In this document: positions 26,206 to 34,320 of the stretch, one piece after another | How positions within the stretch are numbered: the first letter of the stretch is position 1 | Layout: the number at the start of each line of letters is the position of its first letter | Assembly: GCA_004556155.1 (NCBI GenBank) | Contig: SFIM01000009.1 | Coordinates: 1-64,000 of the forward strand | Length of the DNA: 64,000 bases | Source of the DNA: Clostridiales bacterium | GTDB lineage: Bacteria; Bacillota; Clostridia; Christensenellales; Aristaeellaceae | Reading direction: 5' to 3' | The notes under the pieces: generated by a model | What the model saw: only the letters and a program-made list of their open reading frames with translations | Told to the model about the DNA's origin: nothing | Database searches by the model: none | Program-made: the position numbers and the translations under genes

Positions 26206-27108
26206 ATGCGCTGCGATTGCTGTCCCGCCTGCTGTGCTGCGCACGCGCAGGGGCAATGCCCGCAGGATGCGCCGGTATACAACGCGCCGATCGCGCTTTA
26301 TTCTGGCATCACGCTCACATTTCTTCATTATATTGATATGGATCTGGCTACGCTTCCCGCCCTGCCTGCGGACGCGCTGGCGCTGCACTTTTGCCTGACA
26401 GGCCGCGCGGGCTTTGCCCTGCCGGAGGGCGGCACGCGCTACCTGGGCGACGGCGAAGCGCTGCTGTGCCTGGGCGGCGAGCGCACGCTGACGCTGCCCA
26501 ACGCCTGCTACGATGGGCTGCTGCTGTGCCTGAGCGGCGATGCGCTGCCCGAGCCGCTTGCGCGCACGCCAGTAACGCTTGATGCGCTGAAGCAAAAGTT
26601 CTTTGCCGACGCGCCGCTGTGCCTTTTGCCTGAGTCCGAAGCGTTGCGCACGCTGCTGTGCTCCTTCTTTGATCTGCCAGCTGCGCTGCTGCCCGCCGCC
26701 TATCAATTAAAAGCACAGGAAGCGCTGCTGCGCCTGTATCAGCAGCCCGCCCCGCAGCGCGCCGCACTGCCGCAGTATCCCGCCGCGCAAACTGAGGTGA
26801 TCCGCCGGGTACATGATCAACTGACGCAAAATTTGCAGCGGCGCGTAACCATTGAGGAGCTGTCGCATCAGTTTCTGATGAACCCTTCCACCCTGAAGGC
26901 CGTTTTCAAGGATGTATACGGCGATTCTATCGCCGCGCATATCCGTGAGCACCGCATGGAGCGCGCCGCCGAGCTGCTGCGCGGCACGGAGCTTGGCATG
27001 GGGCAGATTGCCCAGCAGATCGGCTATGAAAGCGCCAGCAAGTTCTCGGCGGAGTTTCGCAAGCACTTTGGGCTGCTGCCCAGCGAATACCGAAAGATGC
27101 ATAAATAA
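26206..27108 (+). CDS. AraC-family regulator with cysteine-rich N-terminus
   Basis: 300 aa. The C-terminal AraC double HTH is clear: TIEELSHQFLMNPSTLKAVF and MGQIAQQIGYESASKFSAEF ending LLPSEYRK. The N-terminus MRCDCCPACCAAHAQGQC has six cysteines in 18 residues, unlike ordinary AraC sensors, and is followed by a beta-rich, cupin-like segment. I infer metal or thiol sensing because it is co-transcribed with the ArsR repressor in the metal island, but no direct proof is present. The start is ATG 26206, with AAGGAGGAT five bases upstream, rather than an upstream in-frame start inside arsR. A strong terminator follows. Confidence 0.85.
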   Translation: MRCDCCPACCAAHAQGQCPQDAPVYNAPIALYSGITLTFLHYIDMDLATLPALPADALALHFCLTGRAGFALPEGGTRYLGDGEALLCLGGERTLTLPNACYDGLLLCLSGDALPEPLARTPVTLDALKQKFFADAPLCLLPESEALRTLLCSFFDLPAALLPAAYQLKAQEALLRLYQQPAPQRAALPQYPAAQTEVIRRVHDQLTQNLQRRVTIEELSHQFLMNPSTLKAVFKDVYGDSIAAHIREHRMERAAELLRGTELGMGQIAQQIGYESASKFSAEFRKHFGLLPSEYRKMHK

Positions 27109-27113
27109 AATAG

Positions 27114-27146
27114 AAAAGGGGCGGTTCAGTGAAAACCGTCCCTTTT
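27114..27146. terminator. Bidirectional terminator between the AraC gene and the convergent HAD phosphatase
   Basis: AAAAGGGGCGGTT, a short loop, then AACCGTCCCTTTT: a near-perfect stem with A and T flanks on both sides. Confidence 0.85.
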
Positions 27147-27160
27147 GTCTTTGCTTTTAT

Positions 27161-27811
27161 TTAAGTAAGCATATATTCCAGCGCCTGCGCCGGGGTATCC
27201 ACAATGCGCTCCGCGCCCGCCTCGCTCAGCTCCTGGCGGCTGCGGAAGCCCCAGGCGACGGCGATGAAGTTCATGCCCGCGCCGCGGCAGGTGGCCAGGT
27301 CGGTGGGCGTATCGCCCAGATACCAGAAATCCGCAGGCGCAATGCCCAGCTCCTTGGCAATATTCAGCGCGGCGGCCGGATCGGGTTTGAGCGGCACGCC
27401 AGGCAGATGACCGCGCATCACCGTGAAGGGCGGCTCGTCAAAATAATGATTGAGCACGCTGGCCACATCGGGATCATCCTTGTTGCTCAGCACCACCAGC
27501 CGATAGCCGGCAGCCTTGAGATCCTGCATCATATCGGCAATGCCGGGATAAAGGTAGGATTCATCATAGCAGTGCTTGGCATACAGTGCAGCGTATTCGG
27601 CCAGCACCGTCTGCTCCAGCTCCTGATGCGCCTCACCCAGCGCGCGCTGGGTGAGCTTGAGCGCGCCGTTGCCGGTCATATAGCGATAATCCAGCATGGG
27701 ATATACCGGCAGGCCGTGCTTTTCCAGCACCGTATTCATGCACCGGCTGATATCGGGCAGGGAGTTAAGCAGCGTTCCATCCAAATCAAACAAAACAGCC
27801 TTCTTAGGCAT
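27161..27811 (-). CDS. HAD-family phosphatase, phosphoglycolate phosphatase-like
   Basis: 216 aa, cytoplasmic. HAD motif I is VLFDLDGTLLNS (nucleophile Asp in DLDGT), motif II VVLSNKDD, motif III K in GVPLKPDPAA and motif IV YLGDTPTDLATCRGAG. A helical cap lies between I and II, placing it in the Gph/PGP subgroup. True substrates of these small HADs vary widely (phosphoglycolate, pyrophosphate, sugar phosphates). ATG 27811 is chosen over a GTG three codons earlier because GAGGTG is well spaced. Single-gene transcript, convergent with the AraC gene. Confidence 0.9.
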   Translation of the reverse strand: MPKKAVLFDLDGTLLNSLPDISRCMNTVLEKHGLPVYPMLDYRYMTGNGALKLTQRALGEAHQELEQTVLAEYAALYAKHCYDESYLYPGIADMMQDLKAAGYRLVVLSNKDDPDVASVLNHYFDEPPFTVMRGHLPGVPLKPDPAAALNIAKELGIAPADFWYLGDTPTDLATCRGAGMNFIAVAWGFRSRQELSEAGAERIVDTPAQALEYMLT

Positions 27812-27900
27812 TTTAATCACCTCGCCGCCTATTGTAGCACACTTTTCCCGTATGATGCAACGCAGGAATGCGCATACTGGCAGCGGAGGTGGATATTTTT

Positions 27901-28437
27901 ATGGAATCCAAACATGACGAACTGAGCCGCCGCGCGCGGCTGTGGGGCGCGGCGTTGCTGGCTGTGACCGCCGCCGTGGTGATTATGATTGCCGTTGGGC
28001 GCACGCAAACCCGTGCCGCCGCCAAAGCCCGCGAAAACGTGGAGGAAGGCTGCCAGCTGATCCAGACCATCCATTACGCCCGCTGCGGGCACGATGTAAC
28101 GCGCCGCGTTGCCGCCGATAAGGAATACAAGGGCTGCACGCTGCAGCAGATGCAGCAGGCGTTCTCCGACTGGTCGATCACCTCCTTTTCCCCCTCGGAA
28201 ATCGAAATGAGCTGCACCATGCAGCTATATTGCCCCGAGCATCTGGTGGTCATGCCTGACGGCGCGGGCGTGCTGGGCATTTATGAAAACGCCTATGGCG
28301 ACGGCTACGCGCTCAAGGCCCAGCTGGATATTCCCCTTTCCGCCCTGCCTGAGGATTTATTGGAAACGGTGCATCTGGGCATCGGCTTTGGCAGCGCGCA
28401 GGCAGTGGAGCAATGGCTTGAAACCTTTGAAAGTTGA
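27901..28437 (+). CDS. Membrane-anchored BofC C-terminal-domain-like protein
   Basis: 178 aa. A single N-terminal membrane segment (LWGAALLAVTAAVVIMIAV, about 14-32) is followed by an outside domain. The segment SDWSITSFSPSEIEMSC then PDGAGVLGIYENAYGDGYAL resembles the C-terminal domain of BofC, the forespore protein that restrains SpoIVB signalling in Bacillus. The match is by eye and partial, and there is no typical BofC N-terminal domain. Two cysteines (C57, C75 region) may pair. The start at 27901 follows GGAGG at an 11-base distance; an upstream in-frame start without a better site is possible. It precedes a wall peptidase gene. Confidence 0.6.
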   Translation: MESKHDELSRRARLWGAALLAVTAAVVIMIAVGRTQTRAAAKARENVEEGCQLIQTIHYARCGHDVTRRVAADKEYKGCTLQQMQQAFSDWSITSFSPSEIEMSCTMQLYCPEHLVVMPDGAGVLGIYENAYGDGYALKAQLDIPLSALPEDLLETVHLGIGFGSAQAVEQWLETFES

Positions 28438-28462
28438 CATTCCCCGCGCATCAGGGTATACT
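28434..28462 (+). promoter_or_regulatory. Sigma-A promoter of the M15 peptidase gene
   Basis: Perfect -35 TTGACA (28434-28439), 17-base spacer, -10 TATACT (28457-28462), about 40 bases before the ATG. The -35 contains the stop codon of the upstream gene. Confidence 0.75.
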
Positions 28463-28502
28463 GACAGGGTACTTTGACCATACCAAAGGAGCTATACAAT
28501 AA

Positions 28503-29807
28503 ATGAGAAAAAACGGCGGAGCATCCTACCTGGGGCTGGCGGTCATCATCCTGTTGGTCATCGCCATCCTGTATGTGGGCATTTCTGCCCTGCAGGATCA
28601 GCGCGTTTATCAGCGCGAGGCGGCCATTACGCCCACACCCTCCATCACCCCGCGCACCGTGCGCATCACGGAGGATCCGGCCCTTCCCACCTCCACGCCC
28701 ACGCCCTGCATCCTGCAAAAGAACTCCATCGGCATCGAAGTAAAGCAATTGCAACAGCGGCTCAAGGATTTGGGCTATTACAGCGGCGATGTGGACGGTC
28801 AGTACGGCACGGGCACGCAGACGGCGGTGACGGCTTTCCAGGCTCAGCATGGGCTGAAGGCCGACGGCGTAGCAGGCGAACAAACGCTGGCCATTCTGTA
28901 TTCCGAATCGGCGCAGACCTTCGTGCCCACGCCCACCCCTTCGGCCACGCCCGCCATGCTGTCCTCCGGCTCCAGCGGCGATGAGGTAAAGGCCCTGCAG
29001 TCGCGGCTTCAGCAGTTGGGCTTTTATTCCGGCGTGCTGGACGGCGATTACGGCAAGGGCACGCGCGCGGCGGTGAAGCTGTTCCAGGCTCAGCACGGGC
29101 TGGATGACGATGGCATCGCCGGGCAAAAAACGCTGGAAATGCTCTATTCCAACGATGCCCAGCCCATGCTCGTTACCCCCACGCCCGCAGCCGTGCAGGT
29201 GCTTGCCGGCAGCCAGCCCCTGCTGGTCAACCGCCAGCATCCGGTGGCTTCGGACTTTGCGCCCGCCGACCTGGTAAACCTGTCGGAATACTGCGATTCT
29301 TCGCTGGTCAAAATCAAATACGACGGCACGCAGGGAGTTCGCGAAGCGGCGGACGCCCTGCTTCGTATGCTTGAGGCCGCCAAGGCGGACGGCATTACCA
29401 ATTGGCAGGTCAGCGCCGCCTACCGCAGCTATGCCGATCAGCAGCGCATCTTTGACAACAAGGTCAAAAGCTTCCAGAATAACAATCCCGATTGGAGCCT
29501 GTCTCGCTGCCGCTCGGCCGCCAGCGTCACCGTGGCCGATCCCGGCGCCAGCGAGCATCACACCGGCCTTGCCTTTGATATGACGGTGCCAAACACCAGC
29601 ATGTTCCTGGGCACCCCGCAGTGCGCCTGGCTGCATGAGCATTGCTGGGAATACGGCTTTATCCTGCGCTATACAGATGAAAAGCAGCAGATCACCGGCT
29701 TTGCGGGCGAGGCGTGGCACATCCGCTATGTGGGCACGGAGCACAGCCTGGCCATGCAGCAAAGCGGCCAATGCCTGGAAGAATACCTGGGCGAAGTGCA
29801 GCAATGA
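28503..29807 (+). CDS. Peptidoglycan-binding D,D-carboxypeptidase-like protein (M15B/VanY type)
   Basis: 434 aa with an N-terminal signal anchor (YLGLAVIILLVIAILYVGI). Two tandem PG_binding_1 modules (VKQLQQRLKDLGYYSGDVDG and VKALQSRLQQLGFYSGVLDG) are joined by Pro/Thr linkers. A C-terminal M15B zinc peptidase follows, with metal motif EHHTGLAFDM and the final EAWHIRYVG. The family trims terminal D-Ala from wall peptides outside the cell. All expected catalytic residues are seen. Relation to vancomycin resistance is not implied, since no vanHAX genes are nearby. Confidence 0.92.
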   Translation: MRKNGGASYLGLAVIILLVIAILYVGISALQDQRVYQREAAITPTPSITPRTVRITEDPALPTSTPTPCILQKNSIGIEVKQLQQRLKDLGYYSGDVDGQYGTGTQTAVTAFQAQHGLKADGVAGEQTLAILYSESAQTFVPTPTPSATPAMLSSGSSGDEVKALQSRLQQLGFYSGVLDGDYGKGTRAAVKLFQAQHGLDDDGIAGQKTLEMLYSNDAQPMLVTPTPAAVQVLAGSQPLLVNRQHPVASDFAPADLVNLSEYCDSSLVKIKYDGTQGVREAADALLRMLEAAKADGITNWQVSAAYRSYADQQRIFDNKVKSFQNNNPDWSLSRCRSAASVTVADPGASEHHTGLAFDMTVPNTSMFLGTPQCAWLHEHCWEYGFILRYTDEKQQITGFAGEAWHIRYVGTEHSLAMQQSGQCLEEYLGEVQQ

Positions 29808-29897
29808 AATGTTTTCTAATTTTTTTGAAAATCATGGGATGAAAACCCATTTGATTTACGTCTTATAAGTGAAACCCAAATGAAAGGACACAAAACG

Positions 29898-30917
29898 ATG
29901 ATGAAACGCTTTCTTTCCATCCTGCTTGTTCTGATGCTTCTACTCCCCGCTGCCGCGCTGGCGGATGGCGGCGATACCTTCGCCATGATCAGCCATCCCT
30001 CGGCCAAGTACATCACCCTGCGCGAAGGCCCCAGCGACAGCGCTGCTGCAATTGGCAAGTTCTACAATGGCACCTATGTCTGCATCGTATCCTCCTTCTA
30101 TGACGCCACCTGGGCTAAAATCTCCGTCAATCCCATCGGCGTGCGCGAGTATTACACCGGCTATGTGAAGCGCGCCTTCCTGCAAATGGACTTCATCAAC
30201 AACGCCGTCAAGTCCGCCGCCCCCATCATGAGCCTGCAGAGCCGCCAGGGCAAGGGCGTGCTGCTGCGCTCCACCCCCACCTTCATGGCCGATAACAGCA
30301 ACCTGCTGGGCCTGTATGCCAACGGCACGCAGGTGCAGGTACTGGGCGATATGGACAGCTGGTACTTTGTGCAGGTAGGCGGCCTGGTCGGCTTCATGGC
30401 CAAGACTGGCGTCACCAGCAAGACCGTTTCCGCCAGCACCACCTCCTCCAATCCCTACTGGAACAACGGCCCCGTTGGCTCCCACGTATCCGCCAGCTGG
30501 AACATCGCCGTGCCCACCAGCTACGCCATCGTCAACAACCCCTATCCGGGCGACCGCCTGAACCTGCGCCGCGAGCCCACCACCGACAGCTCTTCCCTGG
30601 GCAAGTACTACAACGGCGTCTATGTGGAAGTGCTCAGCACGCTGGATAACGGCTTCACCCAGGTGCGCATCGGCAACCTGGTAGGCTATATGAAGGCCGA
30701 ATACCTGACCACCAACTATGTGGCCAGCGCCATGCCGCTGCTCAAGATCAACTCCTCCGGCAAGGTCAACCTGCGCGAACAGGCCAGCACCTCCAGCAAT
30801 TCCCTGGGTCTGTATCCCAAGGATACCGAGGCCATCCTGCTGGGCTTCAACGGCAACTGGGCGCATGTCATCGTGGACGGCAAGATCGGCTTCATGCTGA
30901 CCACCTATCTGAAGTAA
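29898..30917 (+). CDS. Secreted protein with four SH3b domains
   Basis: 339 aa. The signal peptide MMKRFLSILLVLMLLLPAAALA is followed by four SH3-type modules (for example ITLREGPSDSAAAIGKFYNG, RLNLRREPTTDSSSLGKYYNG, KVNLREQASTSSNSLGLYPK), each ending in a V-G-[YF]-[MV] strand. No catalytic domain is present, so it is a wall-binding or adaptor protein. The start is ATG 29898 (AAAGGA nine bases upstream); an earlier ATG at 29880 overlaps the ribosome-binding site. The 90-base leader contains a 10-bp imperfect hairpin (29829-29857) of unknown meaning. A perfect terminator follows. Confidence 0.88.
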   Translation: MMKRFLSILLVLMLLLPAAALADGGDTFAMISHPSAKYITLREGPSDSAAAIGKFYNGTYVCIVSSFYDATWAKISVNPIGVREYYTGYVKRAFLQMDFINNAVKSAAPIMSLQSRQGKGVLLRSTPTFMADNSNLLGLYANGTQVQVLGDMDSWYFVQVGGLVGFMAKTGVTSKTVSASTTSSNPYWNNGPVGSHVSASWNIAVPTSYAIVNNPYPGDRLNLRREPTTDSSSLGKYYNGVYVEVLSTLDNGFTQVRIGNLVGYMKAEYLTTNYVASAMPLLKINSSGKVNLREQASTSSNSLGLYPKDTEAILLGFNGNWAHVIVDGKIGFMLTTYLK

Positions 30918-30932
30918 CGCCATCGTTTTTCG

Positions 30933-30960
30933 GGGCGGCTCGATATCGAGCCGCCCTTTT
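30933..30960 (+). terminator. Strong Rho-independent terminator
   Basis: Bases 30933-30956 are a perfect 12-base-pair palindrome (GGGCGGCTCGAT and its complement) followed by TTTT, closing the SH3 gene. Confidence 0.85.
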
Positions 30961-30994
30961 CATTTGGCATAAAACGCCCCATCCGCACACACAC

Positions 30995-31028
30995 TAAAGC
31001 GTGGCGGCATATCACGCCGCATGCTTTA
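30995..31028 (+). other. Stable hairpin in the glmS leader
   Basis: TAAAGCGTGGCGGC, loop ATATCAC, GCCGCATGCTTTA: about 12 base pairs with one bulge, ending eight bases before the glmS ribosome-binding site (AGGAG). There is no T run, so it is not a terminator. The 128-base gap also shows none of the glmS ribozyme core that I could recognise. Confidence 0.5.
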
Positions 31029-31045
31029 AGATAGGAGAAATCAAC

Positions 31046-32884
31046 ATGTGCGGAATCGTTGGATACACCGGCAGCCGTCCCGCCGCGCCCATCCTGCTGG
31101 CAGGGCTGTCTCATCTGGAATATCGCGGGTATGACTCGGCCGGCCTGGCTGTGCGCGAGGGCGGCGGGGAAATTGAGATTGTCAAGACGCGCGGCCGCCT
31201 GCGCGCGCTGTATGATATGACCAACGGCGGTCAGGCGCTGCCGGGCGACTGCGGCGTGGGGCATACCCGCTGGGCCACGCACGGCGCGCCCTCGGTGGAA
31301 AACGCCCATCCCCTGTGCAGCGACGACCGCACGGTGGTGGCCGTCCATAACGGCATCATCGAAAATTATCAGGAACTGCGCGATAAGCTAACCCACGCAG
31401 GCTACGCCTTTCATTCCCAAACCGATACCGAAATCGTGGTCAAGCTGATTCACTATTACGCGCGCAAATACGCCCTGGGGCCTGTGGACGCGCTGGCCCG
31501 CGCCATGTCGCGTATGCGCGGCTCCTATGCCCTGGCCGTGCTGTTTGCCGACGCGCCGGGCGAAATCTACGCCGCCCGCAAGGATAGCCCCATGATCCTG
31601 GCCCTGCGCGAGGGCGAGGGATATCTAGCCTCCGACGTGCCCGCCATCCTGCAATACGCCCGTGATGTTTATTACATTGGCAATCTGGAAATTGCGCGGC
31701 TGGGCAAAGGCACGGTAGCGTTTTTCAATATCGACCGTGAGCCGATTGAAAAGGCCCCCACGCACATCGATTGGGACGCCGAAGCTGCCGAAAAGGCAGG
31801 CTATGAGCACTTTATGATGAAGGAAATTCATGAGCAGCCCAAGGCTGCCCGCGATACCCTGCACGCGCTGATAAAGGATGATCAGATCGATCTGAGCGCC
31901 GCTGAGCTGGACGACGCTCTGCTGCGCGCTATCCGGCAGATTGTCATCGTCGCCTGCGGCTCTGCCTACCATGTAGGCGTGGCCGCGCAGTATATCATCG
32001 AGGATCTGTCGCGCATACCCGTGCGGGTGGAAATCGCCAGCGAGTTCCGCTACCGCAGGCCCATCTTAGGCGATGGCACGCTGGCCATCGTCATCAGCCA
32101 ATCCGGCGAAACGGCAGACAGCCTGGCCGCGCTGCGTGAGGCAAAAGCGCATGGTGTGCGCACGCTGGGCATTGTCAACGTGGTGGGCTCCTCCATCGCC
32201 CGCGAGGCGGACAGCGTGCTCTACACCCTGGCTGGGCCGGAAATCGCCGTGGCCACCACCAAGGCGTACAGCACGCAACTGATTGCCTGCTACGCGCTGG
32301 CGCTGCAATTGGCGCAGGCTCACGGAACGCTGGGGGCCGAAGAATACGCTGCGATGATTGCCGAGATGCAGACGCTGCCGGACAAGATGTCACGGCTTTT
32401 AGAGGACAAGGCGCGCATTCAGTGGTTTGCAGCCAAGTTTGCCAACGCGCGGGATATTTTTTTCATCGGTCGCGGGCTGGACTACGCCATCAGCCTGGAA
32501 GGCAGCCTCAAGATGAAGGAAATCAGCTATATCCACTCCGAAGCCTATGCCGCGGGGGAACTCAAGCATGGCGCGATCAGCTTAGTGGAACCGGGCACGC
32601 TGGTGATCGGCCTGGCTACCCAGCCCGCGCTGTATGAAAAGACGCTGAGCAATCTGGTAGAGGTTAAAAGCCGCGGCGCGTACCTGATGGGGCTGACTGC
32701 CTGCGGGCGCTATGCGCTGGAAGATACCGCCGACTTTACCGTGTATATTCCGCAAACCGATGCGCATTTCGCCCCCAGCCTCGCCGTCATCCCCCTGCAG
32801 CTGCTGGCCTATTACGTCAGCGTAGCCAAGGGCCTGGATGTAGACAAACCCCGCAACCTGGCCAAGAGCGTTACGGTGGAATAA
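31046..32884 (+). CDS. glmS: Glutamine-fructose-6-phosphate aminotransferase
   Basis: 612 aa. It makes glucosamine 6-phosphate from fructose 6-phosphate and glutamine, the first step to UDP-GlcNAc. MCGIVGYTG gives the N-terminal catalytic Cys after Met removal. The glutaminase domain (VGHTRWATHG) is followed by two SIS domains (VACGSAYHVG, SQSGETADSLAAL, GRGLDYAISLEGSLK), and the C-terminus DKPRNLAKSVTVE is the conserved tail. The start is fixed at 31046 by AGGAG and by the need for a terminal Cys; an upstream in-frame extension is not used. It supplies the cell-wall path that includes murG at 63.1 kb. Confidence 0.97.
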   Translation: MCGIVGYTGSRPAAPILLAGLSHLEYRGYDSAGLAVREGGGEIEIVKTRGRLRALYDMTNGGQALPGDCGVGHTRWATHGAPSVENAHPLCSDDRTVVAVHNGIIENYQELRDKLTHAGYAFHSQTDTEIVVKLIHYYARKYALGPVDALARAMSRMRGSYALAVLFADAPGEIYAARKDSPMILALREGEGYLASDVPAILQYARDVYYIGNLEIARLGKGTVAFFNIDREPIEKAPTHIDWDAEAAEKAGYEHFMMKEIHEQPKAARDTLHALIKDDQIDLSAAELDDALLRAIRQIVIVACGSAYHVGVAAQYIIEDLSRIPVRVEIASEFRYRRPILGDGTLAIVISQSGETADSLAALREAKAHGVRTLGIVNVVGSSIAREADSVLYTLAGPEIAVATTKAYSTQLIACYALALQLAQAHGTLGAEEYAAMIAEMQTLPDKMSRLLEDKARIQWFAAKFANARDIFFIGRGLDYAISLEGSLKMKEISYIHSEAYAAGELKHGAISLVEPGTLVIGLATQPALYEKTLSNLVEVKSRGAYLMGLTACGRYALEDTADFTVYIPQTDAHFAPSLAVIPLQLLAYYVSVAKGLDVDKPRNLAKSVTVE

Positions 32885-32911
32885 GCGTCATCGCCACACC
32901 CTATCAAAAGC

Positions 32912-32945
32912 CGCCGGGCCGCCTCGAAAGCGAGACAGCCCGGCG
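32912..32945. terminator. Hairpin terminator between glmS and the ABC-transporter operon
   Basis: CGCCGGGCCGCCTCG, loop AAAG, CGAGACAGCCCGGCG: a long imperfect stem in the convergent gap, with CTTTTGATAG on the minus strand. It probably acts on both transcripts. Confidence 0.7.
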
Positions 32946-32968
32946 CTTATTATGTCGTTAAATATTGC

Positions 32969-34258
32969 TTACAGATCTTCCAGAATCTCGTTGATACGCT
33001 CGGCGCACTCCTGCAGCGTGGCCTCAACCGGCGCATTCTCACAGAAGATCAGGCCCAGGGACTTCATCCATTCGTTGGTGCAGCTGCTGTAGTAGGTGCG
33101 GCTGTCCTGCGGCAGGATGTTGTCAACGCCTGCGAACATCCCCTGATAGGCAGGGGTCTTTTCAATCAGCGCATCATAGGCCTCGCCCTGCATGGCAGAG
33201 TAACGGCCAGGCATATAGCCGGAAATTTCCGCCCAGAACAGGCTGGCTTCGCCGCTGGTGACCCAGTTGGCAAACAGGAAACCGGCATTTTTCTGGGCCT
33301 GAGATGCCTTCTTGGGAATGACCAGATGGTTGCCGGACAGCAGCGTATACGCCTTATCGCCCACAGCCGGGAAGCCGCTGATATCAAACTCGAACGCGCC
33401 GTTGATCTTATCGCGGTAGGTGGTAATCAGCGAGCAGGTATGCACCACGCCGAATACCTCCTGGTCCCAGAAATGCTGACGCATGTTCGTGGAAGCGCCC
33501 GAGCCATAGGCCCAATAGCAGTAGCCCTTGTCAATCCATTCGCGGATCTGCTTGGTAATCTCGATGGACTTCTCATCAGCCACGCCGCTGGTGCCGTCTT
33601 CCTTGATAATTTCCACGCCGTAGTTGGTAAAGAAGGTTTCAAAATACTGCGCGCCCCAGCCCGCAAAGATCATCGCCCAGCGCGCGGTGGTACCGTCGTC
33701 GTTGAATTTGGTCGTCTTCTGCATGAAGGCGTCCATATCCTCCCACTTTTCAGGCAGGGTGATTCCCTCGTTCTGCGCCACGGTCTTGTTGTAGTAGATC
33801 ACCTGCGTGGAGGCCAGGAAGGGCAGGGAGTACATGTGGCCGTCCTCCTTGCGGGTGGCGGTTTCACGATAGCCCTTTACAAAATCGTTCTTATCAACGC
33901 CGTAGGCTTCCAGATAGGGCTCCAGATCCGTGCATACGCCGGAATCGAAGTACTCGGCCAGATAGCCGACGTTTACCTGCGATACGGCAGGGACAGAATC
34001 GGCCGCGTGGGCGGCGATCAGGTTTTCAGCCAGCACAGTGCCGCTGCCGATGTAGCGCGGAATCACGGTAATCAGGGGATACTGCTCATGAAACTTCTCG
34101 CACAGCACGTTGATGTCCTCGGTATACTGATCCTCGTTGCTGTGCCACCATTCGATGGTGATCGGTTCGGTGACTGCGTAGGGGTTGTTCTCGGCCAGCG
34201 CGGCGCTCAGCGAGAGCGTCATCAGCAAGGCCAGGAGCAGCGCGGTAATCTTCTTCAT
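32969..34258 (-). CDS. Sugar ABC transporter substrate-binding protein (family 1)
   Basis: 429 aa. The signal peptide MKKITALLLALLMTLSLSAALAEN has no lipobox cysteine, so the protein may be released or held by another route. The mature part is a type I/II binding protein of the UgpB/MalE class: ITIEWWHSNEDQYTEDINVL, LPFLASTQVIYYNKTV, GNHLVIPKKASQAQKNAGFLFANW. Aromatic residues typical of sugar or glycerol-phosphodiester sites are frequent. The substrate is unknown. It is the last gene of the operon with two permeases and a HAD phosphatase. Confidence 0.92.
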   Translation of the reverse strand: MKKITALLLALLMTLSLSAALAENNPYAVTEPITIEWWHSNEDQYTEDINVLCEKFHEQYPLITVIPRYIGSGTVLAENLIAAHAADSVPAVSQVNVGYLAEYFDSGVCTDLEPYLEAYGVDKNDFVKGYRETATRKEDGHMYSLPFLASTQVIYYNKTVAQNEGITLPEKWEDMDAFMQKTTKFNDDGTTARWAMIFAGWGAQYFETFFTNYGVEIIKEDGTSGVADEKSIEITKQIREWIDKGYCYWAYGSGASTNMRQHFWDQEVFGVVHTCSLITTYRDKINGAFEFDISGFPAVGDKAYTLLSGNHLVIPKKASQAQKNAGFLFANWVTSGEASLFWAEISGYMPGRYSAMQGEAYDALIEKTPAYQGMFAGVDNILPQDSRTYYSSCTNEWMKSLGLIFCENAPVEATLQECAERINEILEDL

Positions 34259-34320
34259 GGGGTTCTCCTTTCTCTTTTTAGGGTAACAGATTGCAAAGCG
34301 TCGCCGCTTAAGGCACGGTT

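Noticed and set aside
28503..29807. Vancomycin-resistance gene vanY
   Set aside because: Only the general M15B peptidase fold is shared; there are no vanR/S or vanHAX-type genes in the region.
30918..31045. glmS ribozyme in the glmS leader
   Set aside because: The leader is too short for the ribozyme plus a promoter and none of the conserved core was seen; only a simple hairpin is present.
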